DNA of 64,000 bases from Conus ventricosus (Eukaryota > Mollusca > Gastropoda > Neogastropoda > Conidae), in contig CM031611.1 in NCBI GenBank assembly GCA_018398815.1, positions 81,425,603 through 81,489,602 of the forward strand, given 5' to 3'. Under the pieces are notes generated by a model. It saw only the letters and a program-made list of their open reading frames with translations. It did no database searches and had not been told where the DNA came from. Below are positions 22,090-33,952 of this stretch, piece after piece. The translations under genes were made by a program, and so were the position numbers. Position 1 is the stretch's first letter. Each line of letters begins with the position of its first letter.

Positions 22090-25000
22090 TAATTTTCTCA
22101 ACGGATTTACACTGATCTCAAAAACGACCCCTGGGGCATCAAAAAGACGGAAATCCGCCAATCGGCGGAAAAATCCCATCTCTGAAACAGTCAACCAACA
22201 GAGAGGACAAGGAAGTTTGGTCTACAGAACTGATTATCTCATTCATTTTGATACTGAACACTGATGGTGGATGTCAGACAGCAGGGTGCCAACAGGGACC
22301 TGGGGGTGCCAATTACCAGGGGAGGTAATAAAAACAGGGAGATGACCTTGAAAATCTTGACTAGGAAGATCCATCAGAATTCCAGATTTCCACATGGTGT
22401 CATAAGATTTCACGCGGCTACAGTCAAGAGGAGAAAGCTGTTGTGGATTGGCTACGACACATGACACAACTTAATGGCCAAGACAATCCTGCTAGGGAAG
22501 CTTGAAGAAGGAAGGCGCAGAGGCACGCAGACAACGAGCTGGTCGGAGAACATGGTAGAATGGACCAGCCCCAAACTGCCATAACTCCAGAAGCAGAGGT
22601 CAGGTTAGGTAGCGATGGGGAAGGAGACTGGCAAATTTGTTCCTCATTTCCTTCTAAGACCACACAGGTCATGCGAATGAGGTGAAGTGAGGTGAGCATG
22701 CTAATACATGTTGCCATAAAGCCGATTGCATTCTAACAAATCAGCAGTGTTTTGGAGATTTCTACACATTCACCGACAACTAAACATCACAAAATTATTT
22801 GTGTAATATTTAAAACGCGTATAAAACATATCTAGAAAAAAAAAACCCTACTTTCTTTCAGAAACAATATTTCACACATATAAAAAGTATACTGCTGGCC
22901 AAACACCTTTTGTCTGGGTCTCAGTCAGGTCAGTCTTTTTCCTGCAACCAGCAATGACACTCACCAAGAAAGTCTGCCCATCTTCCCTCAGTTTCTGCAG
23001 TTTGTCCTTCACCTGTGGATACACTTCACTGTCTTGAGCTGGGCTCTTGAGGTCTTCACGAACATTACCGCCATCGTCCATCAGGTTCAGGTAATCATTC
23101 TCATCAATGTCGATGGCCTGAAAGCAGCATACATGTCTGTCATCAGTGTGACTTGTCAAGAGCATGGGAAGGAGTTCCCATTTTGATCCAAAAGGATAAA
23201 CCATTATCAATGCATACTGCTTGAACTCGACATACACAAGCTTTGCGAAGAGTATGGGAGGGAGTTCCCAGTTTGATCCAAAAAGGATAAACTAATCATT
23301 ATAAATGCTAACTACCTAAATCAACATACACAAGCCTTGTAAGGACCATGGGAGAGAATCAGCACAATCATCGAACCATGTAAACAAGCTGTTGCCAACA
23401 AAACTGCTTGAAATCAACATACATATTAGGTCTGCCATCACTGTCACCTGTGAAGAGCATAGGATGAACTTATCATTGTCAACACTTAACTTGAAATCAA
23501 CATACACAAGCCTTGTGAAGATCATGGGAGAGTGTTCGCATTATCTAAAAGGGTGAACCTAAGTCTAATTAATTAATCGTCTGCGATCAACCTATGTCTG
23601 CCATGAGACTGACTTGTGAAGAGTTCTGGACAGCCTTTCCAACACAAACCAAAAATGGTGAACTAGTCATGATACCAATCATCTGAAATCATACCCGTCT
23701 GCTCACAGTGTGACAGCAAAGGACAGTGTTCATCAGTGTTATCAAATAAAGTGACTAATCAGCATCACATGAGTGCAATTGGGAAAGAGACACGCAACCC
23801 CCCCTCCAAAAAAACAACAAACAAAAAGAAAAAACCAAATTGAAAACCAACCATCCCTGGAACAGAATTATGGCCTGTCCAGTCTTTCTGAACATTATCA
23901 CAAAACAGAAAAGAACCTGAAACTACTGGGGCAATGTCCCCCAAAGCTGTAGACTTTTTGTAATTCATGCACGGTAAACTGGCATTTCCCAGCACTTAAA
24001 GAATATCGACTTCAGTCATTGTGGATTGGATGATAATGCTTTTACATGAAGCACTGCTTGGAGTTGTGAAGCCTACAGAAGGAAAATCACTGCATTGCGT
24101 AAATGTTGGAATGTTTAAGTGACGCACCGGACGGAATTCCAGCGCGTCTGATGGAAATTTTATGCATCAGATACTCAAATTTGTGCGAAAGAATGATCAC
24201 TGCACACACACACACACACTCCCATCCCCGCAGTGCCAACCTATAACTCCGAGGCATTAGTCTCAATTACAGTTTCACCCTCTGACAGAAGCAAAACTGT
24301 ATCTGGAAGTAGCATCACCACCATTTATCTCACAAAAATCAAAATCCAGGAAGATTTTTTTTTTCTTTATTTCTTTTAACGGCCACAGGGGGAAATAGCT
24401 GGACAGAGAGTAAACACAATGCTAATGCAACATGCTGAAAATAAAGGAGTGAAAGGAAAAATGACCAGTCAGCTGTCAACCTGATTTCCGATTTCATCTG
24501 CCTACTTCAGATAATGATGTGGTTTGTTCGCACTTGTTCACATGACTTGATTATCCAATCATGAATGCATGCTTCACTTTTTGAAGAACAATTTTTTGGT
24601 TGGTTGGTTGGTTTTCTTCCCCAGAAAAACAGATAGCTGTCTGAAGCTGAGAGTTGCAAACTACTGCGAAAGTCAAAACAGAGGTGGCACGTCTGCTCAA
24701 AAAGAGACAGAAGACAGAAGTGACGACTGCCATTCTCCTTCCCCTCAAAATCAACAGGTTCCACAAACAAAATCGAGAAAACTTCTTTCTTTGCAAAGTA
24801 CTCTATGCGGAGCATTCTAGAAGCTGACATCAGATATTCGCTGATCAGCACAAATCCACAATTCGAACAGTAGAGTGGAAAATCACAAAGAAAGAAGAAG
24901 AAATCTGACTTTCAAGAATGCGATGGGCAGATACGAAAGACCAGGCTGTTGCAACTTTTGTCTCCCTTCAGCCTCCTGAATAAACTTGTTTCTTACTTCA

Positions 25001-27019
25001 TGTTAACCTATTCCTGTTTCAATTAGTAAGGACATCAAGTGCTGTCAAACACTGTGCCTAAGTAGACAGTATTTTACTGCTGAATCAGCACCACTGAAAG
25101 ACAAAATCATGTGCAGACTGTTATTTCTTTTTCAACTAGTTTCACATTTTTGTTGGTTACTGACTCAGTTCATAAAATCTTTTATCTTACCGACTCGCTT
25201 CATAAGATCTTTCATAAGAGTTCAGATTAGGAACTTTTGTTCTGCAAATGAAAGGAACATGATTCATCTGCATAGTATCAGCATATGTCATGCATTAAAA
25301 TCATTTTTTACAGTGAAAATGTTAACATGACAAAGTCATTTCATTGGCAAATTTTCACTTTCATTAGTTTCAAGTAATGGTGTTCCTTTTATATTGTCTT
25401 GATAAAATTATTTGCATCATTTCATAGAAATTGATTCTGTCTTGATAAAATTATTTGCATCATTTCATAGAAATTGATTCCTGACTCCAATCATACGCAA
25501 CACATAACCATTAAATAAAGAGTAAAACACTGAAAAAGAAAACAAACAAAACAAAACAAAAATCTTCATGACCGGAACCTGCAACTGGTCAGTTCATGGA
25601 AAAGGATCTTATTGGATGCCTGATAAACTACTAGGGCTCTCAGCTCAAAGACTGGACTTGTAAAAATTTGCCTCAGATGGAAAAGGGTTAAAAGATACCT
25701 TGTAGTGTCAGTTACAAAGTACACATCTAGATGATATTACTGTCTAAAAGGCAGTCTACTTACGGTGTATTCAGAACGAGTTACAACAGGACAACTCATG
25801 TTGTGAGTTGAAGGGCAAATGTCTTCATACTTTTTGTTAGTGAAGACATCAATGCCCACAAGGTGAACCTGCACACACACAACAAACATTAAAACAGACT
25901 ACTTTTAACGCCCGTTTCCAGTCTTCTCCATTTGTTTGTTACTAAAGCCTAGCCAACCACTTAGGGCCCTAAAGGATGTCATAATTGACTGAAAAAAGAA
26001 ATCCTGTTTCGAGTAAAAATACAAACAATAAAAACATCAAATACAGCTAATTTATCATCAAATACAGCAGTTCCTCGCATGTCAAACACAACACCAATGC
26101 GAAACATAATACACAAACTATCAATGTGCATAACCTCGCACAGCCTAAGTCTGATCGTGTCCTGCATGGCAGATAAATGCCTATGGCGGGGACATCCCAG
26201 GATGCATGCATTCAACCATCAACCTCTGCCATGACAACAAGGATTTCTAATTTTCAGTTCAACAGAAAATAATGTGCAGAACAAAGTTAGCTGACTCTAC
26301 GAGGTGTGCATGATTCTGCTATCTTTTATAATAAATGACGTATTTTTCCAACAGGCAGTTTTCTTATTTATACATGAGTATGCGTGTGTGTATTAACCTC
26401 CTCTGCACAGTTTGGGAGTTTACTTCCATCTAATTCACTATCAAAATGGTGGAAACTTGTTTAAATGATGTCCTATTCAACATGGCTGCCACTCGGATTA
26501 CTGTGACGTCTAATCAATCTGCTATCACCATGCCAACTTTCAGGCCAATCTGTCCACAAAGAAAACCACAGTGGTACTTATCATCCCACTACCTGGTTTT
26601 CTCATCATTTAATTTCAAGAACCAAGTCTTGTCTTCAGTAGTGCCTCCGATAAAACCAACTACCTCCATACCTGTTTACAATAAAATGCCAGTCTTTTGA
26701 ATGAACAAACATGTTTTTTTTTCAGGCATTTGCTGTCCAAACTTGACAGGACAGCAGTCTGGAATCAGCAAGTTTTCAACAAGAAGTTAACAGCTGATAC
26801 ACTTTCAGGGAAAACAAAAACAGCATTACCATTATAAGCATCAGAACTTTACCTTAGCGTGCCCATGCTTGCCAGTCTTCGAGGTCGACATTTCCACAAT
26901 TTTGCAAGGACGATTTTTTATCATCACGAAGTCGTTCTTCCTCAGAGCTGAGCATTGCTTGGGTAGGTTTTTGAAGCCCCAGACTCAGCACTATCAAAAT
27001 GTTGATCGTCGTCACACAT
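18511..27019 (-). CDS. EIF5A: Eukaryotic translation initiation factor 5A, four coding exons
   Basis: eIF5A binds the ribosomal E site and relieves stalling at Pro-rich and other difficult codons; it is the only known protein carrying hypusine. Coding exons on the minus strand are 27019-26853, 25868-25764, 23117-22965 and 18582-18511. All junctions are GT-AG and phase 0. The product is about 165 residues against a usual 155-160. Blocks in order: [20 protein letters not shown] (SH3-like fold), [10 protein letters not shown] with hypusine Lys at about residue 51, [20 protein letters not shown], then the OB-fold part with NVREDLK and the terminal [10 protein letters not shown]. The reading frame is broken once in exon 1 by a missing base, probably a consensus error. 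Presence of introns excludes a processed pseudogene. A second, functional copy elsewhere cannot be excluded. Confidence 0.9.
18636..18900. repeat. (GT)n microsatellites in eIF5A intron 3
   Basis: Two GT arrays (about 18642-18697 and 18774-18850), separated by (AGT)n and a short unique piece. Confidence 0.95.
19408..20080. mobile_element. Possible TTAA-flanked (piggyBac-like) non-autonomous element
   Basis: TTAA at 19412-19415 is followed by CCCTCTTTAG; TTAA at 20077-20080 is preceded, in reverse complement, by CCGTCTTGAC. TTAA duplications and CCC-type ends fit piggyBac elements, but the shared end is only about 7-9 bases and no transposase is visible. The left TTAA lies in the palindrome GGGTTAATTAACCC. 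An interior TCTCGCGAGA palindrome is at 19936-19945. Confidence 0.3.
20120..20500 (-). pseudogene. Decayed jockey-type LINE reverse transcriptase fragment
   Basis: Minus-strand frames read [20 protein letters not shown], then PAR, and, after a frameshift, [12 protein letters not shown]. Jockey-clade reverse transcriptases have the same order near their C-terminus (LYRALIRSKLDYG..VYGSA, LDPIHHQGLR). Frameshifts and stops make it non-functional. It lies inside eIF5A intron 3. Confidence 0.65.
21431..21879 (-). pseudogene. hAT-type zinc-finger N-terminal exon with frameshift
   Basis: Two overlapping minus-strand frames form one broken protein. The first (21879-21637) ends [21 protein letters not shown]. 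The second (21718-21431) continues [20 protein letters not shown], then [15 protein letters not shown]. The Trp-rich segment followed by C-x2-C and YGSRG matches mollusc hAT-associated fingers. A frameshift near 21680 separates them. Confidence 0.6.
22029..22086. repeat. Poly-C run
   Basis: About 57 consecutive C. The adjoining Pro-rich or Gly-rich frames are artefacts. Confidence 0.95.
22264..22590 (+). pseudogene. Decayed LINE C-terminal fragment
   Basis: The plus strand reads [17 protein letters not shown], then [33 protein letters not shown]. This matches the usual end of many animal LINE open frames (WFGHI.R.....KTIL.GKLEG.RRRGRQ..SW..NI..W). In-frame stops show it is dead. Confidence 0.65.
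22965..23117 (-). CDS. EIF5A: eIF5A coding exon 3
   Basis: 153 bp, 51 codons, from [20 protein letters not shown] through EDLKSP to REDGQTFL. The acceptor is TTTCAG and the donor GTGAGT. Reading through the donor would add unrelated residues, while splicing to exon 4 restores the expected ...FL-VTVL... junction. The [15 protein letters not shown] stretch is more divergent than in vertebrates. Confidence 0.9.
23125..23560. repeat. Diverged tandem repeat of about 100 bp in eIF5A intron 2
   Basis: Four to five imperfect copies of a unit holding ATCAACATACACAAGCCTTG, AAGAGCATGGGAGGGAGTTC and GATCCAAAAGGATAAAC start directly beside exon 3. Confidence 0.75.
23561..25763. other. Remainder of eIF5A intron 2, no gene
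   Basis: AT-rich unique sequence. A 46-bp direct duplication (unit TTGTCTTGATAAAATTATTT...GAAATTGATTC) is at about 25396-25482. Confidence 0.6.
25764..25868 (-). CDS. EIF5A: eIF5A coding exon 2
   Basis: 105 bp, 35 codons, from [20 protein letters not shown] to VTRSEYT, bounded by a CAG acceptor after a short GTGTGT-rich stretch and a GTAAGT donor. The central ICPSTHNM segment is the most conserved part of the family after the hypusine loop. Confidence 0.92.
25935..25980 (-). mobile_element. Solo I-clade LINE 3' tail fragment
   Basis: On the minus strand it reads AGGGCCCTAAGTGGTTGGCT, then AGGCTTTAGTAACAAA, a diverged match to the tail of the LINE at 43281-43912. Confidence 0.4.
26853..27019 (-). 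CDS. EIF5A: eIF5A coding exon 1
   Basis: Starts at ATG (27017-27019) with A at -3 and encodes [20 protein letters not shown]. One base is missing in the TACCCAAG context (about 26960), after which the frame resumes as [10 protein letters not shown] and ends [10 protein letters not shown] at a GTAAAG donor. The length of 167 bp is one short of 56 codons. A TTTTAG acceptor lies 19 bases upstream of the ATG, so at least one non-coding exon precedes this one. Confidence 0.9.
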
Positions 27020-27329
27020 TGTTGATTGGTTTGCCTCTCTAAAACAAATGAACGAGAAACATTTTTTGCACAGTCAAAATCTTGCCTACAACACTACATT
27101 ATTGATGTGCCCTAAGTTTGAAAAAATAATAAAATAAAATAAAAAAGAAAGACCCTTGAACATAAATCGTTTTAAAAATTTTCAACCGATATCAAGTTAT
27201 TCAAGAATCTTAAAAATGCAGCACTAGCTTTGCATTTAATTTATTATAAGTGATGAGGTTCTGGAAATGAGGGTTTTCCCTTTCTGCTTTACTTTTTAAA
27301 TCCAACATTTTGTTACATGCTGAACCTAT

Positions 27330-27640
27330 TCAGTTTTCATCAAGCTTCTTGACTTTGCCAAAGCCTTAACTGACTTTGATGAGGTGACACTTCTGATGTG
27401 GTTCCTTCAGGTCGGCTGAACTATTAACAACATAAAAAGATTTGACCTATTATCAACATCGTGGATTTCAATTTTGAAAAACTGTACATAGTTAAGCATT
27501 ATGTCAAAGAGTCAGACACCTATCCCAATCACAAGAGACATTCTACTTCTAGACAACTTACTAAAAATTTCCCTTGGGGCCCTTAGTCATCTTTTCAGAT
27601 CGAACTCTCTCCCAAAAATAAATCAAAGAAGCATTCTTCT
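27330..27640 (+). pseudogene. Heavily decayed LINE reverse transcriptase fragment
   Basis: The plus strand contains LDFAKALTDFDEVTLLMWF, resembling the reverse transcriptase LDFxKAFDxVDHxxLL motif. About 220 bases on comes CCCTTGGGGCCCTTAGTCAT, which in a shifted frame resembles the PQGSVLGPLLF motif. The order and spacing fit but identity is low. Confidence 0.4.
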
Positions 27641-28769
27641 CTTAGTAATACTCAACATCTGGTAAGCCTTATTCACCACTTTCTGGGTGTGCAGATTAAA
27701 GAACACTTGTCAAAAATCACACCTAAATCCATTTCCTCCACAGGACATTTATGAGGTCAATGTTATTAATCAATCTCACTACTAATAAACATTCCTGCAT
27801 GTTCTTACCAGTATGCAAAACACTGCAGTTTGATGCATTTTAAGGCATATTCCAGATGTCTGAAAGTTATAAATATCCTCTCATACAGAAGCACTCTTCA
27901 ATGTTTCATGATGTATTTCATATCACCACCAAACATATAATATGCTAAGCAGTGTTAATTAGTAAACATTCAGCAAGCAAACAGAAATGGATAATTCTTC
28001 TTTTGAGTTTCAGTACTTTTACTAAAAAAATAAGATTTTCAGATATTGGAGTTATTTGAGATCACGTCTTTTCAATTTGTTTTTCACAGCCAAAGTAATT
28101 ACTGTCACCTCACCGAAATTCTATTAGATCAAAAACATTTATTCCTTATTAGCAAATTTGTCTCATCGTTGCTGGTAAACATTGTTGCGAAAGATTCTTT
28201 ATGAATCATTTCAGCTTCTTCCTAAGCCAAAAACGCTATTGAGCATATGTGTCTGAATTTACTTTCATTCTTTATAAGACTTATTTCCAAAGTATTCTGG
28301 GGTAATCTTCTGCTTCTTTGACAATTTGCTTTTTGTATTCTTTTAAACCTCTTTTTATTAACTCGGTACACTTATATATCTCTTACGTTTCAAACAGGCT
28401 GCCCATTTCATGTGCATAAATACCTCATGTAACACGTTAACACATTCTTTTTTTTTCTCAGTGATTCTGAAGGCTTTTTAGCTGATCCACACCCATGTTT
28501 GTCTAACCTGGTAACCCTTTCATATCTTTGGTACACATTCCTCCATATATGCAATCACATATTGTTATCAATTTTCCTTCATATATGTTTGTGTACATCG
28601 TTCATCATGTAATTCAAAAGTTCATTTACATCCATCTCGGATGCAGCCATACAATAATGCTCCCAAACAAACTATGCCTGCAGCAGAGTTTCAGACTGCC
28701 AGCATACCGGCAATAAAAAGTTCAGTCACCAACATCTGATAAGATAAAAAGAAAAAAAAAGGTGATTAA

Positions 28770-30200
28770 GAAAGCCAGAGCCAAATCTTCACCTGGACCT
28801 ACTGGAATACCATGTCGGCTGTATAAGAAACACCCAAATGGTCTTTGGTGGCTCCCTAAAATCATAAGATGATAAAGATTAGCATGGAGGAACTTCAAGA
28901 TTGATCAGCAACCAATGCATAATAGCAAATGGTCGACATCAATCAGTTTTGACCAACACCATAACTGAACACCAAGGGAAAAATCTTCTCTGTTTTAGCA
29001 GCCAAACTGGATGAATACCAAATGTGAAAACAGGTAATAAGAATTGTCAGTCCAAAAAGGAAGCATCCCAGGCATCTCTGGCTATGTAGAACATGCCAAG
29101 TATGATTTGGAAGGCAGTCCAAACAGCTTAGGTAGAAAACTGGGACCTGTGCATGCATGGAATAGTTCTACACAAGCTGATACAGCTGGCCCTTGAGATC
29201 TATCATGTCCCAGAGAACATGTATGAAAAACTGAGAAAATTCTTTCAAGGTTTCTCAATAATGAGGTTCTCCACAAAAGAATTCATGACAGACTGGATCA
29301 ATCTGGAAATTGGCACAGCAATGGGCTGTGTGATTTCTCCAATATTGTTTTTGTCAGCAATGATGTCATCTTGAAAGATGCATGACATGATGATGTACAA
29401 GTTCAGCAGCCTCAGGAATGACTGCCAAATCCCCCTACAAATGTTATGAATGACACAACAGTGCTTTCCACCAAGGAAGAAAAGACGAGTATTAAAGCAG
29501 TTACACCAGCTTGCTGCTTCATCCTGGATGAATTTCAAGCCAAAGAAATAGTGAAGCCCCAAGTCAAAGCTAAAACAGTCACAATTAAGGTAGCTGACCA
29601 AGCCATTCTAACTGCAACAAATGGAGCAGTCCAGAGCTTTGGGAGGTGGTATGAAGGCTTCTTTAAACTAATTAAAGACACAAACAACAAAGAGGGGAGA
29701 GGAAACCAAGAAAATGGCAGAAGAATGCTTGAAAATAAGAGCAGTGTGGGCTTCCTGGCAATTACAAGGTCTGGTGTTTGCAGGTCATGCTGATCCCGAA
29801 GCTTCTCTTGCCTTTACTAATGTACAATATTTCCTTTTTTATCAGCATAACCACAGTAGACTCAAGATCAACAAATATACAAGGAAATGGCTTGGAGTCC
29901 GACCTGGTCTAACACACATATGTTGCTTTCTACTACCACTACGCAAAGCTGAAGCTTCCTCTAAAAACCGTCCTCAAAGAGTACCAAGTGGGTAAAGCAA
30001 GTTACCGATCATGCTTGATGACTCATAAGACAAAATTTATGAGATCAGTCCTGACCAAGCTAAACCATCCAGAGATTCATCAGGAAGACAAGCATAAGAG
30101 TAGACTGCGTTTTGTTCTCCACTCCGGTTCATCTGAACAGAAGATTCTGATCAACCTCATATTGCCACACAAAGGCAGGAAGGATCAAGCCAGCATCTAG
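28770..30200 (+). pseudogene. Decayed non-LTR reverse transcriptase
   Basis: Pieces in order on the plus strand: KARAKSSPGPTGIP (28773), a SVQKGSIPG-type segment (29050), YHVPENMYEKLRKFF (29200), WINLEIGTAMGCVISPILF (29297), NDTTVLSTKEE (29447), SFGRWYEGF (29638), NKYTRKWLGVRPGL (29868) and, shifted, KLPLKTVLKEYQVGKASY (29948). This is the order of a well-known animal LINE family with the SVQKGGIPG and RKWLGLP signatures; I cannot assign the clade securely. Many frameshifts, stops and a deletion after TKEE make it inactive. It lies upstream of eIF5A exon 1 in the opposite orientation. Confidence 0.75.
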
Positions 30201-30659
30201 ACTTCAAAATCGAGACGTCAAGCCAGTGGCTTCAGGGAAGCTCTTAAGTTCCATGCCAAGTCTTTGCCATAGAGGTTGGAGCATGGGGGTTGAAGACTCA
30301 TCTGCCTGTGTTTTATGTACAGCTCAAGAGTTTTGGTAAAAAGAGGAACAGAACCCTGAAAGCTATGGCACTATGGCAGAGGCTGCTAAAATGAGTTTCA
30401 GCGGATCTGATAATGGAGCAAAAGTAAATTTCATACGATTCTCTCTTCTCTTTTTTTCTTTTTTTTTTTTCCTTTCTTCGCCAGGCAAAGCCCCATCTGA
30501 AAGGTGTCAAAAAAAAATCAAATTGTTGATTGTGGACACTCAAAGGAAGAAGAGAAGACGACTAACTTTCCCAGTTAGTACATAGGCCTATGTCCTATAT
30601 GATGTGGGCAAGAAATTTGTCTAAATCATGATTTTTAAGCAAGGCATGCACTGAGAATG

Positions 30660-30700
30660 CCTACAGAAGTTGTGGGTTCGAATCCCAGCAGCGCCAGGGG
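30660..30700 (+). mobile_element. tRNA-SINE fragment (B box)
   Basis: AAGTTGTGGGTTCGAATCCC, then AGCAGCGCC, is a T-arm with B box. The upstream half does not form a tRNA. A long G-rich tract follows. Confidence 0.45.
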
Positions 30701-30709
30701 GGAAATGAA

Positions 30710-30713
<4 letters not shown>

Positions 30714-30757
<44 letters not shown>

Positions 30758-30790
30758 TGGGGGGGGGGGGGGGGGGGTTGGGTTTGCAGG
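30714..30790. repeat. Poly-G tract
   Basis: About 60 G with two TT interruptions. Capable of quadruplex formation if real. Confidence 0.9.
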
Positions 30791-31234
30791 GGGTCTCTTG
30801 GGGAAACTGGGCTGTCAAAAAGGCTCCTTCCTAGTTTTTTTTCTTAAATCTCACTCATCAGAGCAAATTTAAGGGCTGAATCTTTCTCAAACTTGTTCAT
30901 TTGGTCAAACACAACAAACCTCTAAACTGTTACTTTAACTGGTAACAACGAACGCATTCCACTGAAGCTGAGTGCCCAAATGAGCAGATATGTACTCCAA
31001 AAAATCCATAATCTACTGGCCTAGGCCAACAGCTATCGCAAGCGATCTTTTTCCCAAGATGGCGAAAACCTACGAAATGTTTTAGGCCACTTTTTTTCAT
31101 ACATTTCACTTGGACGGACATAAACTATATCTATTTTATGGTACCGAACCAGAAGGACAAAATTATAACACTTTAAACCTCCAAATAATATTTAACATAT
31201 AAACATTTTCCAAACATCAATTGGTCGGTCTTAC

Positions 31235-31400
31235 TAACTCCGTGTCAGTCGTGTCAGTCTAAACCCCTTTGTGAACAGCCAAGACGAATCTAATGCGCAT
31301 GGCGTCGTATCTCTAAAAGTTCCTTCAGGATTGCTCTTGACAAGTAGGATGGGAGAAGAAAATAGTCCCGTCGAGAATTTTCACCAATCAAATGCGTTAC
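31235..31400 (-). promoter_or_regulatory. Candidate eIF5A promoter and non-coding first exon
   Basis: On the minus strand, GATTGG (a reverse CCAAT box, 31385-31390) is followed by pyrimidine-rich TTCTTCTCCC and then about 90 bases of CpG-containing sequence. That ends in a possible donor AGTTA-GTAAGA (31235/31234). It could splice to the TTTTAG acceptor in front of the eIF5A ATG. Position and motifs fit, but there is no direct evidence. Confidence 0.25.
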
Positions 31401-32430
31401 TATTCGTGCGGGCTGATGATGGTCAATCCTAAATCAAAAGAATTTGCTTTTACCTGTAGCTCTAAGACAGCACTGATTTAACTGTGTTGATTTTAGAAAC
31501 TAGACTGTTTTTAAAAAAATGTCGTTTTTAACAGTACGCTGAACACTAGCCCCTTTAATTCGCAGAATTCATGTGTACTTCCTTGGATTTTGGTTAAAAA
31601 ATTTCCACTTCTTTGTACTTTCTCAGGTGTTATTTCCCTTGTTGCTATGGGATGCCCTTTTAAGTTTTGTTAATGATGCAGACAAAGTTCCTCTTGCATG
31701 TGGACCTAGTTTCATCAGCTCTTTCTGAGCACAAGCTGCGCTCACTGCAACGATGGAGAAACTGAAAATTGATCATAACATCCAACGTAATAATTTGATC
31801 GACGTTGTTGTTGCGCTTTATTTGTTTCTAGTCAGGCACAAAGTATTTACGTTTGAATTATATTTTTCATCAGCGCGGTCCTTCTTCCCCAGAGTAACCA
31901 CAAACAATTTGACGGTAGAAGTGGTGTATTTGTAGTAGTAGTAGTAGTGGTGGTCGCAGCAGCAATGGCTGCGGTACAGTAGAAGTAGTCGTTTGTGAAT
32001 AGTAAAAGTGTCCAAGCCTAAACTGTTCCCTGGTCAGATTGTCTAGTTTCAGTTTCAGCTTCATCAAGGAGGCGTCACTGCGTGAGGACCAGTCCATATA
32101 CACTATTCCACATCCACAAAATTTTGAGACCACACGGCCCCTGATTTAAGACTGATTCATAAATGAATTAATGACTAAGATGAGAGAATTTAAGAAGAGG
32201 GTCTCGCGGCTACGACTCAGCAGCTATCTGACCTACACATTAGCCCAACGCGCTGGTCAGACCTTGAGAACCTACCTAACATTGTCTACAGTGGCCTAAA
32301 ATGTCCAGTGTGAGACATGTCGGGCTAGGGCATCTCCCCAAAACAGTGAATGGACGCATAGTAGAAATAAGTCAATCTCCAGTATTGGTGCACAGGACAG
32401 GTAATTTTCAATAATCTTGACCTGATTTCG
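31400..32430. other. No recognisable gene
   Basis: Unique AT-rich DNA with a short (AGT)n at 31935-31950. Confidence 0.5.
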
Positions 32431-32463
32431 TCTGACCCTGACGCTAGCGCTTTGTTTGTTTCC

Positions 32464-32730
32464 TTTCTCTCTTTCTTTTTCTCCCCCCCCCCCCCCCCCC
32501 CCCCCCCTTTTTTTTTTTTTCCTTTTTTTAAAATAAGTTTTCCTATTGCACGTACACGTAGCGAAAAGATTCGACTCCTTTTCGTTCATTTTTTTAACAA
32601 AACGTTATAGTGTTCCTGAACAGTGTGTACATTTTTTTATGTGTGTGTGAGAGAGAGACGGGGGGGGGGGGTATCTTTGTTTCCAAGGATATGAGAGAGA
32701 GAGCGTCTTTATTCCCAAGAGAGAGAGAGG
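32464..32730. repeat. Poly-C/poly-T and (GA)n low-complexity cluster
   Basis: About 24 C, then T runs, then scattered GA blocks around a G run at 32660. Confidence 0.85.
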
Positions 32731-33355
32731 GAGAGAGATTACCTATCAATTATGGACTTCATTATTTGTTTATTCATTTGTCCGTTTATTCAGTAAGTAG
32801 CTACGTCAATTGTTATGGTTGTTGACGTGGTTTACAAACGATTCATCATCATTCAAAGGTATATGTTTGTTTGGGTTTTTTTTTTAATGCAAAGAGGAAT
32901 TCTAGTATTCAGGTGACGACAAAGATAACCCCAAAATAGATTTGAAGCTACTTGTCAAGCACGATTCGTGCCTGTTTACAAGTAATACAACAACAACAAC
33001 AACAACAGCATGATGGCATGCATCACTTGCAATCACAACAAAGATCAAAGATAATCTCACATGAATAAAACATCGATTTTCTGAGGATCCTAGGAATGTA
33101 TAGAAAGAACAAGTAACTTCTCCCCTGTATTGCCGTAGTTCTTACGGCAGTGGATTTCATCACAGAGTTTTGCAGGCCGGGGTTTCTTTGGATGATTTTA
33201 TTCACAGTCTTTTTTCACGTTCTCCTGACGGATGGTATGGAAGACATGACTATACCCAGCCCCACACCAGCCGATGCAGGCCGATGAAAAGTAATTAGGA
33301 GCGGATGATAAGGGACAATGGGGCTGAGAGAGACTGGATGACACTTCATCACGAC

Positions 33356-33356
33356 T

Positions 33357-33389
<33 letters not shown>

Positions 33390-33458
33390 TAATGACAGAC
33401 ATTGGCTACGGTAATGGCCTTACAGATAATAGCACTCCTTGAGGACTGACAGTGAATA

Positions 33459-33534
<76 letters not shown>
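33356..33534. repeat. (TTG)n and (GA)n microsatellites
   Basis: TTG units at 33358-33388 and about 34 GA units at 33464-33532. Confidence 0.95.
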
Positions 33535-33535
<1 letters not shown>

Positions 33536-33918
33536 TTGTGTGGCCGATCAGCAAGTAAGAAAGAAAACCAAATGCTGAACATGAACTGATGAAATCAGGG
33601 AGAATCTTGACTTCAAACGATTGCGACGAAATTAATAAACTTTCTCCGACTGAAGCGGAAACGGAAAACCAGTGAAAAATCACTGGACGTAAAAATGACA
33701 TGACAGAAAGACGCACAAAAGTTTGTCAGTGAAGTACTGAAACAGTGAAAAACAAACTAAATGAGACGAAAGTGAGCTACAGAAGTACCAAGAAACTGCT
33801 GGTGTCCGACGTTTCGTCGAACGACATTTCGTCGAAAGTCAACGGGAAAGAAAGTCAACGGGAAAAAAGTCACGGAGGAACCCAGTCTACTCCAAAGCAG
33901 AATAGAGAAAGCAAAAAC

Positions 33919-33952
<34 letters not shown>

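Larger units (their letters stand above)
20828..22184 (-). mobile_element. hAT-like remnant related to the 13.56-15.17 kb element
   Basis: The architecture matches that element in the same orientation: A-rich then GC-rich left end (GGGGGTCCGGGGCC, GTGGGGGTCAGGGGG), a minus-strand finger exon near the right end, and a right terminus CAGAGATG with a CCGCCG motif as in the other copy. The left terminus (about 20828, CTGATATG) is degenerate and no target duplication is evident. An internal poly-C tract is at 22029-22086. It sits in eIF5A intron 3. Confidence 0.5.

Noticed and set aside
22872..23237. 121-residue single-exon protein
   Set aside because: Only its central 51 residues are eIF5A exon 3; both ends read through splice sites into introns.
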